Positions 34,203 to 46,061 of a stretch of 64,000 nt of DNA are shown piece after piece. This stretch comes from Adineta steineri (Eukaryota > Rotifera > Eurotatoria > Adinetida > Adinetidae). A program made the position numbers and the translations under genes. The number at the start of each line of letters is the position of its first letter. The first letter of the stretch is position 1. The stretch lies in contig CAJNOI010000011.1 in assembly GCA_905250115.1 (NCBI GenBank), positions 373,550 through 437,549 of the forward strand, given 5' to 3'. The notes under the pieces were generated by a model. That model was not told where the DNA came from. It saw only the letters and a list, made by a program, of their open reading frames with translations, and made no database searches.

Positions 34203-34637
34203 ATGTATCGATCATCAATTCTTCTATTTCTTCTTATTACTATTTTAATGATATCATTTACAAATGGAAAGAATATAACAGATCAAAAACAACAACAACC
34301 ATCAATATCTACACATAAACCAGTTAGTATTAAAATATGTGGTTTAGCTTTAATTCGTATGCTTGATATGGTATGTACAAAAGCAAGACAATTATTAATG
34401 AAGAATGGAATATTATCTTCGTCATCACCACCACAAGCTAAAAGACAATTTAATATTGAAGACGATCCATATTCACGTACAGTTTCAGTTACTGACTATT
34501 CACGTAAGTTCTATTATTATTATTACATTGAAATACATTTTTTTTTCTGAAAATATTTTTTAGAATTTAATGATACCTTGGTTGGTGATTGTTGTCTTCA
34601 AGCTTGTACATTGAAAATATTATTAAAATATTGTTAA
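34203..34637 (+). CDS. Insulin-like peptide precursor
   Basis: Two exons (34203-34503, 34564-34637) encode a 124-residue secreted precursor. A signal peptide (MYRSSILLFLLITILMISFT) is followed by a B-chain motif KICGLALIRMLDMVC, with CG and exactly eleven residues between the two Cys as in insulin. The C-peptide contains a dibasic KR site (QAKRQF). The A chain at the very end, GDCCLQACTLKILLKYC, fits CC-X3-C-X8-C exactly. Six cysteines in the right pattern and the B-C-A order make the call firm without overall similarity. The intron falls in the C-peptide, as in many insulin genes. The ATG at 34203 is chosen because it starts the signal peptide. It would act through an insulin-type receptor tyrosine kinase in growth or metabolic control. 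Confidence 0.9.
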
Positions 34638-35478
34638 ATAGAAATCTAGGCGTAATTATCATTGAACAATAGTAATAATTGTTGTGTGTACGTGTGTGTG
34701 TGTGTAGGCAATATAAGTTTATCAATTATTGTTGTGTGTTTGTTCTTCTTTTTTTTGCTTTTAATCTTCCGTTCAATAAAATTTATAAGACGGCATCAAA
34801 ATATTGCCAAACATGATTTTACATCTTTAAGATGCCTTTTTTAATGAATAATATATTGTTAAGGAAATAAAAAATAACGTTTACATTTATATATGTAGAC
34901 TTGGGATTATATGCTAGAGGAATGCTCTTATCGATTGATTTAGCTTGTTATGATAGGGCAAAGCGATGATCAGAATTATTGGATAGTGAGTATAGGTTTC
35001 TTGAATATTATCTATATTATGCAAACTTAGTGCCATACCAGGACGGTATAGACATGTTTGCTTTATCGCCAGTGATTAAGATTTAGAGATGCATCATAAC
35101 TATCCTGTATTTGTCGGATGAGATCAATGTGATATCAAATATTTCTCTTTTATTCTCTAAGTTAAATATTCGATTTTACTAACAATTTAGACTACAGATG
35201 GCGTTACTTTTTGTATCTATGACTGATCTTGATCAAATCTATTGTTTTCATGATATGTGATAATGATGATGAATTTTGACATAAAAACAATTAAAATATT
35301 ATGTAGGTTAGAAAAGATCAATATAAAATATAAAGAGTTATGAATAACTTTTCATTTGGTAACGAAATTATTCTATAACCAATCATGGTTGAGAGAACAG
35401 CTGGAAGTTTAAATTATTGCAGTATTGCAACAGCACGATTTTCGCTTTTTCTGTTCATTTTCACTTCTTTTTTTTATT
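34638..35478. other. Intergenic, about 0.8 kb, no gene seen
   Basis: A short (TG)n tract at about 34690-34705; no coding segment recognised. Confidence 0.5.
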
Positions 35479-36809
35479 ATGTCCAACAAACCGAACCGAA
35501 TACCTCGCGTATTATCCATTCAAAGTCATGTTGTTCATGGTTATGTTGGTAACAAATGTGCCACTTTTATTTTACAGGTTTATTTATTTTATTAAATTTC
35601 ATAATTTGGTTACAATAGTGAGCATAAATCTTTTCAGTTGTATGGTTTCGAAGTCGATATAATCAATTCTGTTCATTTTTCCAATCATACTGGTTTGTAA
35701 TTATCCTTATACTTTAATTAGTTATCTTTTAATATTAATTAGGATACAATGTTGTCAAAGGTAGTCGATTAACTGCTGATGAACTTCGATCTATTTTTGA
35801 AGGCTTAATGGCGAATGAACTTTTTGATTATGATTATATCTTAACTGGTTATATGGGCTCAGGTGAATTATTACGTGTTGTTGCTGAATATGTTCGTTTG
35901 ATCAAATCAAAATCTCCTCATGTCAAATATCGTAAATATTCAAAGAAAAAACACATGATTAACTTAACTTCTTATATATTGATCTTTTTAGTTTGTGATC
36001 CAGTAATTGGTGATAATGGTAAATTAGTAAGTAAAAACTACTTCATTATATAATCATTTATTATTATATTCTAGTATGTGGATCAATCATGTGTTGACGT
36101 ATATAAGAATATCATTCTACCTCTAGCTGATATTGTTACACCCAATGATTTCGAATTAGAGTAACAAGAAAAAAAATTTAATGAATGTAATTTTTTTATC
36201 AGTCTTATGTAGGCAATTAATTGGAAGAAAGATTGAATGTAGTGATAATAATAAAGAACAAATCATTTGGCAATCATTACAATCTTTGCATAGTATGGGT
36301 CCATCTCATATTATTATGTCAAGTATTTTAGCAACAAACACAGATGGCCAAAAATCTCAATTACAGATGTATGCTAGTTCAAAAAGTTCAGATAATCAAT
36401 ATGAAACATTCCGAATTGATTTTCCATATCTCAAAGGATGTTTTACTGGTACTGGTGATTCATTTTCTGCTTTAATTCTTGCATGGTTTCATAGAGAAGG
36501 TAATCTCATTGTAAGTTAATATTTTTTTAATTTTCTCTTACTATTATTAGTATTATTATTTAGTCTGCATGTGAAAAATCAATTTCTATTCTTCATCAAA
36601 TTCTATTGAATACAATTGGTAATTTTATTTTTATTTTTAATTGATAAATTTAAAATCGAGCTTTTCATTATTTAGAATTATCTCAATCAGTTAATACTCA
36701 TAATACTCTTGGTAATGAATTAAATTTAATTGAGAGTCGAACAGCTATTGAAGCGGCTAAAATATTATTTCATGCAGTTCGTACAGATACAAAAAAAGAC
36801 ATTAATTAA
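35479..36809 (+). CDS. PDXK: Pyridoxal kinase
   Basis: Eight exons (35479-35577, 35638-35692, 35743-35931, 35992-36026, 36075-36160, 36213-36510, 36564-36618, 36676-36809) encode 316 residues; the human enzyme has 312. Matches in order: [97 protein letters not shown] and the ribokinase-fold catalytic motif [14 protein letters not shown], whose Asp is the base. The enzyme phosphorylates vitamin B6 vitamers with ATP to make PLP, the cofactor used by SHMT elsewhere in this window. It is the first gene of a tight head-to-tail trio with WARS2 and DDX1. Confidence 0.95.
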
Positions 36810-36912
36810 TCACATTTATAAAAATTCTATTACATTTATTATTAAAAAATGATCAATGCATTTACTATTTATTTTATTTTTTTTTTGAAAGATCAAACTC
36901 TTTTTTTTGCAG
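36810..36912 (+). promoter_or_regulatory. 103-bp PDXK-WARS2 spacer ending in a splice acceptor abutting the ATG
   Basis: The spacer is T-rich and ends TTTTTTTTGCAG immediately before the WARS2 ATG. There is no room for a normal promoter plus 5' exon, so the AG is a candidate spliced-leader trans-splice site. Confidence 0.5.
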
Positions 36913-38189
36913 ATGTTTCCTCGGCGTGTTCTTTGTGGTATACAGCCATCTAGTGTTCCACATATTGGCAATTATTTAGGTATGTTTTAAACAATGTACA
37001 AGCCATTTCTCTATTGTGTTTAATTGACGATAGGTGCGATTAAAAAATGGATTGATTTACAGAATAGTGGAGATAATTTAATTGTAATGTTAGCTGATTT
37101 ACATGCAGTTACTATTCCACGTGAACCTGATGTATTGAGGTATAAAGTAATAAATAAAAAATTGAACTTTTTATGAATAAATAATATATTTCAGAAAATC
37201 AGTCTTAGAAACAGCTGCATCTTTAATTGCGTGTGGTATTGATCCTAAACGAAGTATAATCTATCGACAATCAGATGTAAGAATAAAACTTTCGAATTTT
37301 TAAGATAATACAAACGTTTCTTTTTGTTTTATTCAAGCTTTATCATCATACTCAATTAGCTTGGTTACTTGGTACATTGACAACTGTTCAAAAAGTTGCT
37401 CATATTCCTACATATAAAGTATCTCGAAAAATGTTTTTTTTTTGTTTCGTAATCAATGAATTTTTGTTTATTTTCAGTCAAAAGTAAAAGATGAAAGTTC
37501 AATACCTTTAGGTCTTATTCTCTATCCAGTTTTACAATCTGCTGATATACTTCTTTTTAAAACTACTCATTTACCAATTGGTGAAGATCAAATACCTCAT
37601 TTACAATTATGCACATATATGATTGAAAAATTCTATCATTATTATAAACAAAATATATTTCCTGTTCCACAAATGATGGCTAGTTCGTAGATAGATTTTG
37701 TTTTATCTTGAATAATTATCTCTTTTTTGAATAGCTGAAACAAATCGTATACGAAGTCTTCGTCATCCGGAACAAAAAATGTCGAAATCTGATTGGGAAG
37801 AACGTTCACGTATTGATATTATGGATGATGAAAAGATTATTCGTGAACATGTAATGAAAGCTCTAACAGATTTTAATGCTAAAATTTCTTATGATCGTCA
37901 AGCAAGACCTGGTGTAACGAATTTAATTGATATTTATTCTGGTATAACGAATCAGCCAGTTGAAACAATCGTTGCTGAAGCAGAAAAAGAAAATTTAAAT
38001 ACGGGTGCATTTAAAAAACGTCTTGCACAAATAATTATTGAACATTTTCGTTCAAAACGTATAGAATATTTAAAATTAATGGATGATCGTTCACATTTAT
38101 TAAGTATACTTAATGATGGACGTGAACGTGCTCATGAAATAGCTGATAAAACATTGAATGAAGTTAAACATATCATGGGCTTTAATTAG
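36913..38189 (+). CDS. WARS2: Tryptophanyl-tRNA synthetase, mitochondrial/bacterial type
   Basis: Six exons encode a class I aminoacyl-tRNA synthetase of the bacterial/mitochondrial TrpRS type. The HIGH-like motif is in GIQPSSVPHIGNYLG; the central block is GLILYPVLQSADILLFKTTH, then PIGEDQ; the KMSKS loop is EQKMSKSDWEERSR. The C-terminus (FNAKISYDRQARPGVTNLID) matches the tRNA-binding helical domain. It should charge mitochondrial tRNA-Trp. The reading starts directly at the conserved core (MFPRRVLCGIQPS) right after a splice acceptor, leaving no mitochondrial targeting peptide in the window. The fifth intron uses a weak GTTCGT donor. It lies between PDXK and DDX1 with very small gaps. Confidence 0.92.
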
Positions 38190-38225
38190 ATTTTGTTTGT
38201 GTTTTTTAGATAAAAATTTATAGAA
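38190..38225 (+). promoter_or_regulatory. 36-bp WARS2-DDX1 spacer with acceptor-like TTTTTTAG
   Basis: Only 36 bases separate the WARS2 stop from the DDX1 ATG. They read as a pyrimidine run ending GTTTTTTAG about 17 bases before the ATG. This is far too short for an independent promoter, and fits processing of a polycistronic transcript by trans-splicing. Confidence 0.6.
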
Positions 38226-41200
38226 ATGAACGCTTTTGAAACAGAATTAGGTGTACAACCTGAAATAGCACGAGCTGTGGATGAAATGGGTTGGTTATTA
38301 CCAACTGATGTTCAAGGTGAAGCTATTCCAATGATTCTTGGTGGAGGAGATGTTTTAATGGTAAAATAAATTTAAAAAAAGACTCAGTAATATTAAATGG
38401 AATTTTTTGCTTTGAAATTTAGGCAGCAGAAACAGGTAGTGGAAAAACGGGTGCGTTCTGTTTACCAATCTTACAAATTGTACATGAAACATTAAGAGAT
38501 ATTCAAGAAGGAAATAAAGGTCCTCGAGCAGGAAAACAAGCTGCTGCAACTAGTGGTGCACCAAGTGCTGTACAACTTAGTTTTCATGATCGTTCACATG
38601 GCTTAGGTAATTATTTTTATAATATCTTAAATAATTTATGAATATTTTTGTTTTTCTTAGCTATTGATACTGATGGTTTAACATGTCAAAGTCGAGATCA
38701 ACGAATATGGAATGGTGCACGTTCGACTAAAGGTGTTAAAGGCAAAGGTAAGATATCATTATTATATTTTCTTTGTATATATTATTCATATTATTATTAT
38801 TAGGTCGATATTATTTTGAAGTAACTCAAACTGAGGCAAATGGTATTGTACGTGTTGGGTGGTCTGTACCTGTAGCTCAACTCGATTTAGGAACTGATAA
38901 TCTCGGTTTTGGTTATGGTGGTACCGGAAAAAAATCATTTGCAAAACAGTTTGATGATTATGGTGAAACATATGGTGTTAATGATGTTATCGGAAGTTTA
39001 TTAGATCTTGATCAAATGAAAATTCGATATTTTAAAAATGGTTTTAATTTAAAAAATTCTTTTGTTCATTTATAAATTATTATTATTCATTTTAATAGGC
39101 AAAGATCTTGGTAATGCATTTGATATTCCTCGTCCATTACAAGAAAATACATTTTTCGCTCATGTTTGTTTGAAATCATGTGATGCTCAAATTAATTTTG
39201 GTGCACAACCATTTAAAACAACACCAGTAAGTCTTATTTTTGTTTTTTTCAAATGATCTATGAATTTATTTTAATATTTAGACTGGTGCTGTATCAATTG
39301 ATAATGCACCAAAAGAATGTTTAGTTCAATCACAAGTAAAAGGTATTAGTAGTAATGCAGCCGCAAAACAACGCCCACCAAATGCTCCATTAGCAATTAT
39401 TATGGAGGTATGAAAAATAGTTTTAAATATATTGCAAAATATTGCTTTTTGTAGCCTTCTCGAGAATTAGCTCAACAAACATCCGCTCAAATTCAATCAT
39501 TCCAAAAATATTTAGATAATCCTCGAGTTCGGTAAGATTTGATAAAAGAAAATGAAAAGTTTCAAATTGTTTCTATAAAATAGAGAACTTGTGATTATTG
39601 GTGGAGTACCTGTTGGCGAACAAACACGTGTATTACATCAAGGTGTTGATATTATTGTTGCAACACCAGGTCGTCTAGATGAATTAATCGGTAGTGGTGA
39701 AATTGATTTAACACAAATGCGATTTTTTATTCTTGATGAAGCGGTAAAATACAAAAATTATTTATTCAATATATTTTTAGAATAATTTTTTTTGTTTCTT
39801 AGGATGGCTTATTATCTCAAGGATATAAAGATTTAATAATGAAATTACATCGAAAAATGCCTAGTGTAACATTAGATGGCAAACGTTTACAAATGGTTGT
39901 TTGTTCAGCAACATTACATAATTTTGAAGTTAAAAAATTAGCTGATTCAATTATGCATTTTCCAACATGGGTTGATCTTAAAGGACAAGATGCTGTACCA
40001 GAAACTGTTCATCATGTGGTATATTAAATATCTTATATTATTTGATCTTGTTGTAGTTGTTGTTTTCGTTTAGGTTTGTATCATTGATCCAAAGAAAAAT
40101 ACAATTTGGCGTGGATTACGTAATCATATTAAAACTGATGATGTTCATTTAAATGATCAATTGAATATTCAAAGTGATTCAAAAGGTAAAATTATTCTTT
40201 TTGTTCAATTTTTTATTTATTTTAAATATATATATAGAAACACTTTCTGAAGCAGTAAAAATTCTTAAAGGTGAATATTGTTTACAAGCTATTGAAAAAT
40301 TTAAAATGGATCGTGCATTAATATTTTGTCGAACAAAACTTGACTGTGATAATCTTGAACGATATTTTATTAAACAAGGCGGTGGTAAGAAATAATAATG
40401 ATACGAGAAAAAGATTAGAAATTCATTTTCTTAGGACCAAAATCTAATAATCATCGATTATCATGTGTATGTTTACATTCGGATAGAAATCCTGATGAAC
40501 GACAACGTAATTTAGAAAGATTCAAAGCTAATGAAGTTAGATTTTTAGTTTGTACGGATGTGGCTGCTCGTGGTATTGATGTTAGTGGTTTACCATTTGG
40601 TAAGATCTAAGAAAATATATACATAATAAATATGATTTGTTTTTTAAAAATTTAGTTATTAATATGACATTACCAGACGAAAAAGAAAGTTATATTCATC
40701 GAATTGGACGTGTTGGTCGTGCAGAACGGTAATTCATCATATATGTCGATTTATTTATAATATTCTTGTATATTTAGAATGGGTTTAGCGATAAGTTTTG
40801 TTTCAACAGTACCAGAAAAAGTCTGGTATCATACATGTCCAAGTAAAGGTAAAAATTGTCATAATACAAAATTAGTTGAACAACATGGTTGTTGTAAATG
40901 GTATACGGAAATGACTTATTTGTCTGATATTGAAGAACATCTTGGTATGAGAAAGAAATAAAGAAGAGTTTATTTTTAATTTTATCGTAAATATTTCTTC
41001 TTACCAGGTGTAACAATTTCACAAACAGATGAAAAAATGGATATACCAATTGATGAATTTGATGGAAAAGTTACTTATGGTCAAAAACGAAAACAAGAAG
41101 GTTAGATTAGATTCAAATGAAAATGAGATTTTCTAAATCTAAGTTTGTTTTATTCTAGTATCAGCAGCTAAAGGTCATGTAGATTCATTAGCAGCAACAG

Positions 41201-41283
41201 TCGATGAATTAGTTGAACTTGAAAAACGTGTTCAAACATCCTTTTTCGCATTACGAAATTGTCGCAATCTAATGACAGCATAA
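38226..41283 (+). CDS. DDX1: ATP-dependent RNA helicase DDX1
   Basis: Sixteen exons by my count. The helicase core is interrupted by a SPRY domain directly after motif I, which is diagnostic for DDX1: [16 protein letters not shown] (Walker A), then SPRY ([20 protein letters not shown]), then [21 protein letters not shown] (split by an intron between DEA and D), [36 protein letters not shown] and [11 protein letters not shown]. The C-terminal [19 protein letters not shown] segment also matches. DDX1 acts in tRNA ligase complex function, RNA-DNA hybrid resolution and mRNA metabolism. It is last in the trio with PDXK and WARS2 and converges on the CABIT gene. Confidence 0.96.
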
Positions 41284-41750
41284 TAGACATATATTTAATT
41301 TGTTTTAGTTTTCTTTTTCTTTTTTCTTCTTTCATTTGGGCGTTGCCTTTTTTTTGTTGATATTCAAGCATGTGGCCTTTTTAAAATGATTAAAAAACCG
41401 AGCTATTAAACTTGTTATATATCTTACATGTTTTTTTCGCAATATTTATTCGCGTAATTCAGATTCGTTCGTTTGACGCAGAAGCTAAAGATGGTATATA
41501 TTAATTGCTGATAATTATAAGTCAAAATATTCTATGTATATTTTTTGTTTTGGAGAATCACCAATCAATTACATATTTGATTTGAAATGATAATTATTTT
41601 GATTGACAATTATAAAACTTACCTGGAAAAAGACATGATAAAAACATTATTTTATACTTTGATTTTGAAACTATATTTCATTTATTAGATTTTACAAATA
41701 ATGTCTTTTATAAAAAATATAAAACTTTGTGAAACTATTGTATTGAAAAT
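41284..41750. other. Convergent intergenic region, about 0.5 kb
   Basis: 3' UTRs of DDX1 (plus) and the CABIT gene (minus) meet here; no other feature seen. Confidence 0.5.
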
Positions 41751-44148
41751 TTAATTTCGAGATATTCTTTTCATTTTTGTTGTTGGTTTTGGAGCAGATA
41801 AATCTTGTTGTAAAAGTTCGCTTTTACGTTCTTTCGATGCTATAAAAAGTGCATGAGCTTGTTCATTGTCAACATATCCATCGTCTTTACATGGATGAAA
41901 TTGTAAATCAGGATCATCACTTTTACAATTATCGATTTTATTAAGAAATCGATTTGATCCCAATTTTTCTGGACCAGGACTTGCCGCTGGAGATTGTCGA
42001 TTTTGTTTCTAGATATAAAAGTATAATTTAGAAAAAAAGAGTTAAATTTAATAATCAACTAACTTTTGTTGCTGACTTTTTAGGAATAATTCTTTTGTGT
42101 TCAGCTATAATTTTCTTTACATCATCACTCGGACTACCTGTACGAATATAATCATAAATTTTATCAAGATCTTCATATACTTGATCTTCAGATGTAGGTT
42201 CTATATCAGGAGAATATGGTTCTTTTCTATTATCTTTTATTGTTACATGACGACTCCGAGGTCGATGGGTTGTTTGTTGTTGTGCAGTGTCTAATGATGA
42301 TTTTTGTTTAACCGTATCCTCACTTTCTCGATTATGTAATGAATAAGCTGTTAAAAATGATAATTCATCCGAATGACGACGACGATTATTTAATTGTTCT
42401 GCCGAATGTAGAATTCTTTGTCTAAATTCTTCATCCAAAGGTTCTGTATATGATGCCGAATGTGAACGTTTTTTATATAATCCTCGTTTTCGTTGATTTC
42501 GATCTATTGTTAATGAAAGAGGAAAATGAACAAGTGTTATTTCATCATGATAGTATTGAATTATTTGTGCACAACTTTTTATAATTTTACGAAAGCCACT
42601 AGTTCTTAATATCTCATTCATATTTGTACAAGGTTGAATTTCAATATCCGCATTAACTGAAAGTGGAAGAACGATATAAGGTAATGATGTTTTAGCAGCT
42701 TTTAATGATACTTTATTTAATGGACATGCAAAAACAATTCGTTCATTATGTAATCCAAGTAAACGTAATTTTGTTGGTGTTAAACATGATGTATCATTTC
42801 GATTAATAACTGCTGGTGCATAAATATTATCGAATGAAAGTGGACCATCAAGAAGGCGAACATTTATCGGAAAACGAAAATTTGATAATATATCTTTTAT
42901 TTGAAAAACATCCGATATATCAATATAATTCATTCGTGTCTTTAATTCTGAACAGTATTTTTCACGATTGAGTAAACTAAAAAGTGCTGGTTCATCAACA
43001 GATATATAAACAATATTATTTTGTTCTGTTCGACATCGTACATAATGTTCATATGATTCCGGAGTAGATTTTCTACGTATATTTTCATTGAATATAGTTT
43101 CAAGATGATTTGACTGTCGATGTTTTTTTGACGAAAAAAGTCTTGATGTCGTAGCACGCATCCAATTTGTTGGTGAAAAATGTGGTGATGAAGGACTTGA
43201 TGGTTTATGTTGTTTTATTTCTTTATAAGGTATTTGTGTTCGAATAGCATAACAATCGTCTAAAATAACTAAAGTTTGTCCAGCATGAAGAATTTCCGAA
43301 TCATCATTTAATATAACAGTATTTTTGTGTAAATCTAAATCTGATGATGATGAATCATAACATGAATCAACACTAACAGTTAGAGTTGATCTTTGATCAT
43401 ATGTTTCTTTTTTTGTATATGCATTACATGAACTACGAAGAAAAACAGCAATTGGAGTTTTTTCACTACGTTTGTCGGAATCATTATCATCATATTCAAT
43501 TTTAGGTAAATCACCTAATTTATAATAAGGTTCAATTGGTTGATCATTTGCATTAAGTAATTCGAAAAAACTTCGATATTCACATGGTATACGACATAAT
43601 GAAACAGATGACGAACGTTTTTCATTTAAAAGTTTAATAAATGTTCGTAGATTATATGCATTCTCATCATCATCATCATCATGAGGATAATCATCATCAT
43701 TTATATTATTACCTTTTTGATTTGCTGCAGATAGAGAAGCAACTGATTTCGATAATTTTTTCATCGTACGAACTGTTGTTGATGATTTTGTCATCATTTT
43801 ACTTTGTGATAATGTTAATCGACCACGTTGAGATGAACTACGTCCATCATATGATCCATAATAATCTGCTATAACAGAATCAAGTTGATCAACTTTTAAT
43901 AAAAGTAATGGAGTATTTTTAATTAAAATATTTTTTATAGATCGTCCATAATTATTTAATGATATTATATTAACTATAAGTGGCAATTGATATGTACTAC
44001 TATCCAAATCTGTAAGAAGTTCTTTTAATTTATATACAGAATTATCATAATAAACTGCTGGTATACCATTATTTAATAAAATATCCATAATTATTGATTT
44101 GACGTCATCAAAACAAACTGAAATAAATGTACGAAATAAACAACACAA
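41751..44148 (-). CDS. CABIT-domain protein related to GAREM/THEMIS
   Basis: Two exons (44148-42064, 42008-41751) encode about 780 residues. The N-terminal segment STYQLPLIVNIISLNNYGRS closely recalls the start of the GAREM CABIT domain (STYRLPQIARL). Later blocks also follow CABIT order: HAGQTLVILDDCYAI, YVRCRTEQNNIVYISVDEPA followed by LFSLL, IKDILSNFRFPINVRLLDG, and ALVHFPL-type LVHFPLSLTID. The region in between is interrupted by low-complexity Ser/Asp inserts. The tail is charged, with Tyr-containing motifs (DQVYEDLDKIYDYIRTG) that could be phosphorylated. In vertebrates GAREM and THEMIS are cytoplasmic adaptors downstream of receptor tyrosine kinases or the T-cell receptor through GRB2. 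An alternative start is the Met at 44088, just after a possible splice acceptor. Confidence 0.6.
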
Positions 44149-44981
44149 TGACTCAACGATATATTAATTTTTACTTACTGATTATTTTTTGCGAACAACA
44201 CAATTGAAGGCTTATATGCAGTTAAGTTTAATCTTACTTACTCTCATTCATATATTTACGAATTAAGTCGTATTTTGTTTTTTCTTTAGTACAAAGTTAG
44301 AGACGCTCTCTGATTAATACATAAAATAAAAAAGAATACAGGAAGTATCGAAATGAGCTTTCGTATAAAATGATTCGTACAGGTAAAGAAGAAAAAAAGA
44401 GAGTAACATCAATATATGACCACGTGTACATTATGCACAATTTTTTGTTTTTCTACTTGATATACCTATTCACATAGTTCGATGATAAAATATTTTATAT
44501 TAGTATTGAAATCTATCATACAAAGTCATGCATTAGCCTACGCATATCCTGTCGTGTGATGGCTTAATTAATAGAATAATAATCTTTTAATTCTTATATA
44601 TATATATCATTTCCATTTCTATTGATATATATATATTTAAAATTCTAACGTAAAAGAATAATGTTTTCTTATCAATCAAAAGATAACTATTCATCACATC
44701 TTTTGCGTGTCCTTCAAAAAAATCATGCTCGATTTCATAGACAATATTGTCCAGGTGGACAAAAACATAAAGTGCGTCTGATTGACGAAACAGAAAAAAA
44801 AAGCAGAGTGTGTGTTTTTTACGACTATCTTTCATGTTTTATATATATATATATATATTTAAGGTTTTATTGTGTATGGTTCGACATAAACAAAACTAGA
44901 TAAAAAGAATACAACCAGACAGAAACCTGTTTAAAATAATAACAACAACAACAACAATAGAAATAAAAAAAAACTAAAATA
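44149..44981. other. Intergenic, about 0.8 kb, no gene seen
   Basis: Two (TA)n tracts at about 44597-44637 and 44840-44862, and an (AAC)n tract just upstream of 44960. Overlapping short open frames on both strands are not conserved. Confidence 0.5.
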
Positions 44982-46061
44982 TTATTTTTGATATGTTACT
45001 TCAATGGGTGCTAGTGTTAAATGTATATCATCACCTTTCTTTTCATTTAATTCAATAATAATTCGATATTGTACTTCACATTCAATTGTTTGAGTTGTAC
45101 CTACATAATGTGTTGCATATGATGTTTGTAAATGTTGATCGAATAAATGTAAATGTGCTTCACCAGTCCATTCATATTGTGATAATGTGGTTACAGCATC
45201 AAATATCCATTCTTTTCCATCTATTTGTAAACGATTTTCATCGTTATGTATACGATAAAATTGAATAAGACGTACTGTTATTGAACGAATTAAACGTTGT
45301 TGAGGATTTGAATAAGTTATTCGAACAGGAATTTCTTCACCAGGTCGATAAAAATTTCCTAATATAGAAGCACGTAAATGAATATCATTTCGATTGATAG
45401 CATGATCACTTAATTCAATACTAGTCATTGGATGAGGTATAGAACTGCGTGGACAAATTGTTATTGGTATTTGATAGCGACAACGACTTGATGATAAACT
45501 TAATTCTAATGTATAAACTACTGAGGGTAGGCGATTATTTGTTAATGATGGTGGAAGACCATCGGGTATATTTAGTTGAAATGTACCATTGATTATAGGT
45601 GGTGGTGGTATTATTGGTAATGATATTGATTCAGATGATGGAGATGCATGAACCGTTGCATCTAATTCAGTTTTAACATGACTTATAGTAACTAAACAAC
45701 GTTCTCGACAAATATTAACTTTATGAGTAACATGTCCATCACTATCAGCAGCAGGATCAAGATCAGTTGAATAATTTGCATCTCCAACAAGTTCCATCAT
45801 AATAGCACTACGTAGTGATCGTTTATGTAATGATTCCGCTGGTTTTCGTATTTTTATACTACTTGAATGACGATGTAAAAATGATCTTGGTATTTTAACT
45901 GTACCTGTTAAACGTTCACCACTAAAATAAAATCCATCAACATGATCTGTAGTAATATGAACTTCTTTTACTGTAGAATTTTGTCTACGTATTGTTGATT
46001 GAGACGATAAAGATGGTACATTAATATTATTATTATTATTATTATTGATTTTGTTACCCAT
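44982..46061 (-). CDS. Arrestin-fold protein (arrestin / ARRDC-like), intronless
   Basis: A single minus-strand frame of 359 residues. The N-terminal part (KEVHITTDHVDGFYFSGERL, then TGTVKIP) fits the start of an arrestin N domain, where V...GE...G.V is typical. The second half (IHLRASILGNFYRPGEEIPV then RITYSNPQQRLIRSITVRL) fits the arrestin C domain. Arrestin-domain proteins act as cytosolic adaptors for membrane-protein ubiquitination and endocytosis. No PPxY motif is visible. The N-terminus [12 protein letters not shown] has a Gly at position 2 that could be myristoylated and an Asn run from a trinucleotide repeat. The lack of introns is unusual for this neighbourhood. Confidence 0.65.
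   Translation of the reverse strand: MGNKINNNNNNNINVPSLSSQSTIRRQNSTVKEVHITTDHVDGFYFSGERLTGTVKIPRSFLHRHSSSIKIRKPAESLHKRSLRSAIMMELVGDANYSTDLDPAADSDGHVTHKVNICRERCLVTISHVKTELDATVHASPSSESISLPIIPPPPIINGTFQLNIPDGLPPSLTNNRLPSVVYTLELSLSSSRCRYQIPITICPRSSIPHPMTSIELSDHAINRNDIHLRASILGNFYRPGEEIPVRITYSNPQQRLIRSITVRLIQFYRIHNDENRLQIDGKEWIFDAVTTLSQYEWTGEAHLHLFDQHLQTSYATHYVGTTQTIECEVQYRIIIELNEKKGDDIHLTLAPIEVTYQK

Noticed and set aside
43641-43874. Plus-strand His-rich frame (HHHHHHEDNHHH)
   Set aside because: Antisense to an Asp-run-encoding (GAT)n part of the CABIT gene exon.
44587-44903. Overlapping plus- and minus-strand frames of about 80 residues
   Set aside because: Each crosses (TA)n tracts that give IYIYIY runs; no conserved content or splice signals.
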